Assembly (NCBI RefSeq): GCF_943192905.1
Contig: NZ_CALPCC010000001.1
Span: 62,001 to 126,000, forward strand
Source: Adlercreutzia murintestinalis
GTDB taxonomy: Bacteria > Actinomycetota > Coriobacteriia > Coriobacteriales > Eggerthellaceae
Direction of reading: 5' to 3'
DNA length: 64,000 bases
Shown here piece after piece: positions 59,010-64,000 of this stretch. The position numbers were made by a program, and so were the translations under genes. Position 1 is the first letter of the stretch. The number at the start of each line of letters is the position of its first letter. Under the pieces are notes generated by a model, which did not search any database, had not been told where the DNA came from, and saw nothing but the letters and a program-made list of their open reading frames with translations.

Positions 59010-61909
59010 CAGGCATCACCTTTCATCTGGTTAATCTTAGTAGCATCGACCGTCAGTACCTGCTTCGATTCCCTGCTCTTCCTGCGTACGAGCAGGAGCA
59101 CGACCACAGCAACCGCAGCAATGCCGATCAGCACCAGAGTCACAATCCCCATCACGTCACCGGTCTTCGAGAGGCCGGACCCAATGACGGTAGGCGTCTT
59201 TACCCCGCTCAGAAGACCACTGCCACTACCCGTGCCATTTCCTGAGGTGCCATTGGTGAGGATGTCGTTCAAAGATGGATCCGACACCAAACCACGTGCG
59301 AATGTCACTTCAAGGGTCTGATGCCGGTCAGCACTGCTCGTATGCGTGAGCACATGCGTATCGCCCACACCAGCGCTGATACCGTTCTTCACCGCACCCG
59401 AGATGTGATTGCCATACACTGGCAAGAGCACGAACTTTGCCGTAGAGCCTGGCGTGATGCGAAGCTGCTTGGATGCGGCAAGCATCTCGGACGGACGCGC
59501 AGCATACGAAGTAGCGTCGCGCTGTATCTGCGCTGTTGCCGTCAGCAGCCCTTGTTCGCTCACGGAAGCATTCTCAGCAGACTGCGGAACAACCGTGCCG
59601 CTCTGAGATTCAGGAGCGTTCAGGTCGAGCAGATCCTCGATCATGCCATTTTCGTTCTGCAAGACAACATACACATATCCAGCATTCTCACCATTGATCG
59701 TAACGTCAACGATGAATGGACCGTCTGCCGGGTCGACTCCTGGATTATTGGGATTATTCGGGTCGTCCGGGTTATTCGGGTCGCCGGATCCGTTCGGGTT
59801 ATCGGGATCGAACGGGCCTATCCCAGAATCGGGTGGCCACTCACCCGCTTTGAAATCGATCACCAACGCACGCGATGAACTTCCATTGTAGGGAACCGTG
59901 GCTACCCACACGCCATCGCCCCGATAGATCAGGTTCTCTTTCGGAAGCTTCACGCCATCAAGCGTTGCCGCGCCGATCGTCTGACCCTCGTTCGCTTCTA
60001 TTCTGAACGTGCCATTTTCGCCTACTGGCATGGTGGTAGCACCGCTGACGGTAGCAGCATCAGCGGGGTTCGTCGTTACTGAAACCGTCCAAGAACCCCG
60101 AATGGGCCCATCTCCCCGCGCAAAGAAGACCTCTACGTTCTTGTCCTCGTTGACAACCGGGAAGGCAAAGGACGTTCCGTTCACAAACACAGCCTTGCCA
60201 TTTACCGTGACCCCAGCCACATGGTAGCCACCCTGTGGCTGGAAGATGACGAGCGCATCGGTGGCTCCATGCACATACTGCTTCGCTGAGGCCTCGCCTG
60301 CCGTCTGATCTCCCACTGCTACCGTGCCCATGCCCTTGCATACATCGGCAACCTTCGCAGCAACCATATGATTCTGACCATGCAAGGGATCATTCGGGTC
60401 GTCCTTGTTCACGAAGGAGAAGCTCACATCCACCACGCCATTGCCGGTGACCGGCCCTATCGTGATGGCGTTCTCGCTCGTTTCCTTCACAGGAGCAGCA
60501 CCGGTCGACGAAGTAGCGCTCAGCACATACCCCACATTCGGATTCGCCTGCAACACCAACGTGCCACCATCGGCCACCGTATAGGTCTTGCTTGAGCCGG
60601 TGATGCCCACCACCGTGCCGCCAGCGCCAACGTTGACGACAACCGAATGCGTGCCGCCCCCGCTTGACCCAGCGCTCTTGCCAAGCAGCGCAAAATACCC
60701 CAGCTTGTATGTCTTGATAGAAGCGAATCCTGGATGATCCTTGTCCAGTTCTACGGTCTTCTCTTCGATCTGATCGGTCTGAGTGGGGTCTTCCGCGAAA
60801 AGCGCACCGGTCGGATACGCCCATGTCTGCCAATCGGTCATATCGGCAGATGCCCCTTCGCCGAACCCTGAGCCTTTCGCATAGCGCACGTGTACGTTCA
60901 CCGGACCAATGTATGCCTTATCCTGCGTGACCACGCCGTTCCCATCCCGCACGACCAGCAGGATCTGATACACGCGATCTATAGAACGATCCCCTGCCTT
61001 GCCCTGGAAAGCATCCCAAACAGAGGAACCCGTCATGCGGTCGATGGGCACGACCACCAGCTTGGCGTCCTTGCGAATGTTCCCAGAGATGGTTATCTCA
61101 ACATCGGTTTTACCGTCGCCATCAACATCTTCCTCATAAACCCAATCCGGATGCTTCAGCGAACCATCGGGATTCGTTTCCGTGCCGTCGATATTCCCGT
61201 AATCTCCCGTGTCTGCCGGGTCGGTGAACGTGGTGGTTGTTCTGGCATACCCAACAAGGTCGTCGCCTCGGTACAGAAGGATCTCCCACATGAGCTCCAC
61301 GTAGCCATCTGCCTCTATATAGCCCCACAGCAGATCCTTATTGTTCTCCACGTACTCTTTCGTTCCCGGGCAAGGTACGCGCACAACGCCAGAGCTATCA
61401 CTGGCTGCCGGAACCGGCGTCTTTCCCAGCATCTCCTGTGCAAAGCTGCCATTAAGATACACGTTCCACGAATACTGAGCGCTGTTGCCCGTTTTGATAT
61501 CAGCCCAAATGTCGGTATAGTTCGCATCGGCGGCATATGCTTTCTCAACGAGCGAGAACGCCTGAGACACTCTGCCCCACGGGAACACGCCCGTGCTGGG
61601 CGGGGTTATATCTTCCACCGTTATGTCGACCTTAGCGAATACGCCCACTTCTGTTTTGGCCGTGGCGGCTCCATCCTTGACGATCACCTCTTCATCGGTG
61701 TACCCACGCTCAGGATCGTCTATGGTGCCCTCGTCTCCAACGATGGTGCCCTTTTCGCCTGGACCGCCTACATCTGCGAACGCAGGGAAGCACATGCCCA
61801 CGCACAGCACGACAGCAAGAACCGCTAACAACACCGCCCGCAGAGAGTATGCAACTCCAGGGTGTGAATGCCTTGGAGTTGCATCAATATGGCGTTTTGT
61901 ATCCTTCAT
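59009..61909 (-). CDS. Cell-wall-anchored repeat protein (LSKTG anchor)
   Basis: 966 residues. A signal peptide (h-region about 24-41, AFA-D cleavage about 45) is followed by beta-rich N-terminal domains with YTDIWADIKTGNSAQYSWNV and a 'TDWQTWAYPTGALFAEDPTQ' region. Divergent InlB B-repeats follow (about 420-660, e.g. GGTVVGITGSSKTYTVADGG), then a Pro-Asn-Asp linker (PDNPNGSGDPNNPDDPNNPN) and a further beta domain. The C-terminus has LSKTGD, a hydrophobic span and RRKSRESK, then about 17 extra residues, longer than usual after a sortase signal. It parallels the 2492-aa protein of locus A by repeat type, anchor and position after a membrane-protein paralog. Confidence 0.8.
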   Translation of the reverse strand: MKDTKRHIDATPRHSHPGVAYSLRAVLLAVLAVVLCVGMCFPAFADVGGPGEKGTIVGDEGTIDDPERGYTDEEVIVKDGAATAKTEVGVFAKVDITVEDITPPSTGVFPWGRVSQAFSLVEKAYAADANYTDIWADIKTGNSAQYSWNVYLNGSFAQEMLGKTPVPAASDSSGVVRVPCPGTKEYVENNKDLLWGYIEADGYVELMWEILLYRGDDLVGYARTTTTFTDPADTGDYGNIDGTETNPDGSLKHPDWVYEEDVDGDGKTDVEITISGNIRKDAKLVVVPIDRMTGSSVWDAFQGKAGDRSIDRVYQILLVVRDGNGVVTQDKAYIGPVNVHVRYAKGSGFGEGASADMTDWQTWAYPTGALFAEDPTQTDQIEEKTVELDKDHPGFASIKTYKLGYFALLGKSAGSSGGGTHSVVVNVGAGGTVVGITGSSKTYTVADGGTLVLQANPNVGYVLSATSSTGAAPVKETSENAITIGPVTGNGVVDVSFSFVNKDDPNDPLHGQNHMVAAKVADVCKGMGTVAVGDQTAGEASAKQYVHGATDALVIFQPQGGYHVAGVTVNGKAVFVNGTSFAFPVVNEDKNVEVFFARGDGPIRGSWTVSVTTNPADAATVSGATTMPVGENGTFRIEANEGQTIGAATLDGVKLPKENLIYRGDGVWVATVPYNGSSSRALVIDFKAGEWPPDSGIGPFDPDNPNGSGDPNNPDDPNNPNNPGVDPADGPFIVDVTINGENAGYVYVVLQNENGMIEDLLDLNAPESQSGTVVPQSAENASVSEQGLLTATAQIQRDATSYAARPSEMLAASKQLRITPGSTAKFVLLPVYGNHISGAVKNGISAGVGDTHVLTHTSSADRHQTLEVTFARGLVSDPSLNDILTNGTSGNGTGSGSGLLSGVKTPTVIGSGLSKTGDVMGIVTLVLIGIAAVAVVVLLLVRRKSRESKQVLTVDATKINQMKGDA

Positions 61910-61931
61910 ATCAAAACTCGCTTTCGCAGTC

Positions 61932-62516
61932 CTAGCCTTCGACCATGATGGTCACTTGCGCATTCACGGCGCCGACCTCTTCTTCTGTGTCGGGGTCGAG
62001 CGCATGGAAGAGCGCTGTTGCCTGATACGTGCCCGGATCAAGGTCCTTCAGAAGCTTCGCGCTGGTTATGTGGTGGTTAGGCTCCAATACTCCCGATTCG
62101 TAGAGCACGTCTCCCGTTTCATCTTCGGTGATCACGCAATCAAGCAGATACCGATTACCTGGCACGTTCTCTATGCGCACTTCCCCTTCGCTCTCTCCAT
62201 CAGGGAATATCATCGTATGCGCAATGGAGATGTCGAACATGCTCTCATCTACCACGCGGTTGAGCTCGGCTTGTATCTCGGCCTCGGTCTTACCATCAAG
62301 CTGGCCGAATTCCGCATCGCCGCTACGCATGCGCCCCGGCATATCGATATCGGTGCACATATACAAGCTCAGCAGCGCCGCTATGATGATCGCAATGAGC
62401 GCAACGATGATGGTAACGATGCGACGACGCTTCTTTGATCGTTGCTGGGCCTCCAGCTTCGCACGCGCGGCGGCGCCCATATTCGCGTTCATCTGTTCAT
62501 TCATCGGTGTATTCAA
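61932..62516 (-). CDS. Single-pass membrane protein, surface-locus paralog family (copy 4)
   Basis: 194 residues. TTG at 62516 is placed well behind AAAGGA, while ATG at 62504 would be too far from it. A short N-terminus ends QQRSKKRRR, followed by one span (33-53). The extracellular domain has AEIQAELNRVVDESMFDIS, IENVPGNRYLLDC, ETGDVLYESGVLEPNHH, GTYQATALFHALDPDTEEE and QVTIMVEG. It lies 22 bp upstream of the LSKTG protein gene and downstream of a secreted-subunit gene, the same order as copy 1 in locus A. Function unknown. Confidence 0.75.
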   Translation of the reverse strand: MNTPMNEQMNANMGAAARAKLEAQQRSKKRRRIVTIIVALIAIIIAALLSLYMCTDIDMPGRMRSGDAEFGQLDGKTEAEIQAELNRVVDESMFDISIAHTMIFPDGESEGEVRIENVPGNRYLLDCVITEDETGDVLYESGVLEPNHHITSAKLLKDLDPGTYQATALFHALDPDTEEEVGAVNAQVTIMVEG

Positions 62517-62578
62517 TGCGTATCCTTTGCCGTAACTGCGTCCAAGCGCTCTCTGTGTCTTTGAACGTTACGTTCCCG

Positions 62579-63373
62579 CTAGTTGGTTTCCGCCGGTATG
62601 ATGGTGTAGGTGATGTCGAATGCATGCAAAGCCTTCACCGCTTCGGCCGGTATGGGCGCGGTCACCCGGGAATTGAAGCCTTCGATAGTGATGCCCATGA
62701 CCCCGGGCTGGATGCTCCCGTCGTTCGTTCGCTGGGCAGCATCTATGGTGAGGGGATATCTATGCATGATGTCCATATCAGGCTCGGTGATCCCGTCATC
62801 CGTTACACCTAAAGGCCCTATAGGAGTAGTGCTGTTATCAGCAAAGAGGCGAACGAACAACTGACTGATGTATCCCTCGTCGGTATTCTGATCGAAAGTC
62901 GGCTGCCCACCCACCCATTGGTAGTCCTTGAAGCCGAAACCGCTTGGTTTCGTCTGGCCGGGGTGCTCGGGGTCGGGTATCTGGGACGTTGTATGGATGC
63001 TCTTCACGCGCACCTTGAAATCAGAGAAATTCTCTATGCCATAGCCTGACCCCGATCGGGATGGACCATCGGCACTGGCAGAGCTTCCAGCCACCGATGC
63101 CTGCGTACGCGGGTCGGGACCTGAGAATTCGCCCCCATCCCATGTGAGCGCAAGCGCAACGCGCACGGGTACTGATACCCTTAGCTGGGACGCGCTGGCA
63201 TACATAGCCACATTGCTTCCGGCTGAAACATCGCTCGCACCGCTCTGTGGCTCATGCACCGTATCATCTCCCACCGCAGTAGCAAACGCCACAGAAGGCG
63301 CTGCGCACAGAGCGCATGCTAGCGACAGGGCGCATGCGCATACACGAATACCTCTTAATATGATTCGAGCCAT
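62579..63373 (-). CDS. Secreted protein of the locus-B subunit family
   Basis: 264 residues from MARIIL (63373, spaced behind GAGG). The frame also allows 63379. A signal peptide ends near AFA (about 30). The mature protein has SQLRVSVPVRVALAL, a GPDPRTQAS segment, SGSGYGIENFSDFKVRVKS, GVMGITIEGFNSRV and a final FDITYTII strand. These blocks match the neighbour at 63527 almost in order, and the VP-strand and terminal strand also appear at 13838. No anchor. It lies 62 bp upstream of membrane paralog copy 4. An extracellular structural subunit is the inferred role. Confidence 0.7.
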   Translation of the reverse strand: MARIILRGIRVCACALSLACALCAAPSVAFATAVGDDTVHEPQSGASDVSAGSNVAMYASASQLRVSVPVRVALALTWDGGEFSGPDPRTQASVAGSSASADGPSRSGSGYGIENFSDFKVRVKSIHTTSQIPDPEHPGQTKPSGFGFKDYQWVGGQPTFDQNTDEGYISQLFVRLFADNSTTPIGPLGVTDDGITEPDMDIMHRYPLTIDAAQRTNDGSIQPGVMGITIEGFNSRVTAPIPAEAVKALHAFDITYTIIPAETN

Positions 63374-63430
63374 GTTCATCCTCGCTCTGTCTTGGTTCTC
63401 CTAGAAGGGCTTTTGGATCTGTTTCAAAGC

Positions 63431-63503
63431 CGTTTGCTGACAACACGGTCTGGGGTGTGTTGCCAGCAAACGGCCTGTTGCCGGGTGCCCGAAACCCGGC
63501 AAC
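63431..63503 (-). promoter_or_regulatory. Two strong hairpins between adjacent secreted-protein genes
   Basis: A 16-bp stem with one mismatch (63431-63446 with 63457-63472, CGTTTGCTG outer arm) and a 10-bp perfect stem GTTGCCGGGT/ACCCGGCAAC (63477-63503) follow the stop at 63527. There is no U-run. The position ahead of a secreted-subunit gene mirrors the hairpins at 14683-14742, consistent with partial termination or RNA processing. Confidence 0.55.
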
Positions 63504-63526
63504 AAGACCCTTGTTACACGTACTGC

Positions 63527-64000
63527 TTACACACCGATGGTGTAGGTGATGTCCAAAGCCTTGGTGGCTTCCACGGCCTCAGAACCGATGCTGCCAGCAA
63601 GCTGGGAGTTGGTGCCCCCGATGGTGATACCCATGACGGTGGGAGTGACCGTCTCGCCCTGCTCGGTCGCGCGGCCGATCGTCCACGTAACGTTCTGGGT
63701 AGCCTTCAGGTTAGTGATGGCAGCGCCAGACGTACCCTCAGCTGTATTGGCCACCGGAGTCAGGCTCAGAGCCAGACCAGCGGTCTTGCCAGTCGGGGCA
63801 GCAGTGCTGCTGGTTGCAGCGGAAGTGAGCAGACCGAACTTGGCATCCACAGCAGCATCGACCTTGGACACCTTGACCGGCATGCCGCCCAGGTTCTCGA
63901 TGCCATAGCCGCTGCCCGAACGCAGCACGGCAGGGGTCGTATCGTCTGCAACCTGATCGGTCGTGGATGCGGTCGTACGAGGATCCGGACCAGAGATCGG
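63527..64000 (-). CDS. Secreted-subunit family protein, C-terminal part (runs off the right edge)
   Basis: 157 residues in frame to the window end. Starts inside the SGPDPRTTAS block, then SGSGYGIENLGGMPVKVSK, a Thr/Ala/Ser-rich loop, TVMGITIGGTNSQL and a final LDITYTIGV. Every block has a counterpart in the protein at 62579, so the two arose by duplication. The middle is shorter here. The signal peptide lies beyond the edge. It is probably the first gene of the visible part of locus B. Confidence 0.7.
   Translation of the reverse strand, partial: PISGPDPRTTASTTDQVADDTTPAVLRSGSGYGIENLGGMPVKVSKVDAAVDAKFGLLTSAATSSTAAPTGKTAGLALSLTPVANTAEGTSGAAITNLKATQNVTWTIGRATEQGETVTPTVMGITIGGTNSQLAGSIGSEAVEATKALDITYTIGV

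Noticed and set aside
1-64000. tRNA, rRNA, insertion sequences, prophage genes, sortase, ParB or oxc genes
   Set aside because: Looked for and not seen in either strand of the window.

Overview
The window is GC-rich chromosomal DNA from a Gram-positive actinobacterium. I infer a gut-associated member of the Coriobacteriia, probably near the Eggerthellaceae. The grounds are the GC content, monoderm surface proteins with LPxTG-like anchors, a TrkA pair resembling the actinobacterial CeoB/CeoC pair, a formyl-CoA:oxalate CoA-transferase, a mucinase-like M60 peptidase and very large repeat adhesins. No rRNA, tRNA, IS element, prophage or CRISPR array was seen. Nearly all genes lie on the minus strand. 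Two clusters of exact ParB-binding (parS) palindromes suggest that the region lies near the replication origin.

Layout. 1-4.85 kb holds core metabolism: a partial HAD phosphatase, lysA, a VapBC-type toxin-antitoxin pair, a MoaE-like protein and homoserine dehydrogenase. 5-24.2 kb is surface locus A: a 2492-aa LATTG-anchored repeat protein, two single-pass membrane proteins of one paralogous family, a small secreted protein with a very strong ribosome binding site, and a 2853-aa repeat protein. The last carries an in-frame G10 tract that could act as a phase-variation switch. 24.5-33.1 kb is a minus-strand run: response regulator, histidine kinase, purC, a small membrane protein, a single-chain purL and a 46-aa ORF. 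A Tat-exported protein (33.3-35.0 kb) converges on purB across a repeat-bearing AT-rich spacer. Upstream of purB lies a tandem array of 76-bp units, each with a perfect parS.

37.4-44.5 kb carries the TrkA pair, a lysozyme-like exoprotein, a CorC-like CBS protein, a YDP-rich DUF4190-like protein and frc. 44.7-51.4 kb encodes a dockerin-bearing M60 peptidase and, overlapping it by a TAATG junction, a cell-wall-anchored cohesin-like protein. This could be a surface-tethered mucinase. 51.7-56.9 kb looks like an envelope-polysaccharide region: a Wzz/BY-kinase-like fusion with a decayed Walker A, a proline-rich membrane protein, a MOP-family flippase and an ECF S component.

57-64 kb contains a collagen-like zinc-ribbon protein and surface locus B. 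Locus B repeats the design of locus A: small secreted proteins, then a single-pass membrane protein, then an LSKTG-anchored repeat protein, then a DivIVA-like coiled-coil protein and another membrane-protein paralog. The four membrane-protein paralogs and the secreted proteins shared by both loci are the best candidate for an undescribed surface-assembly system.
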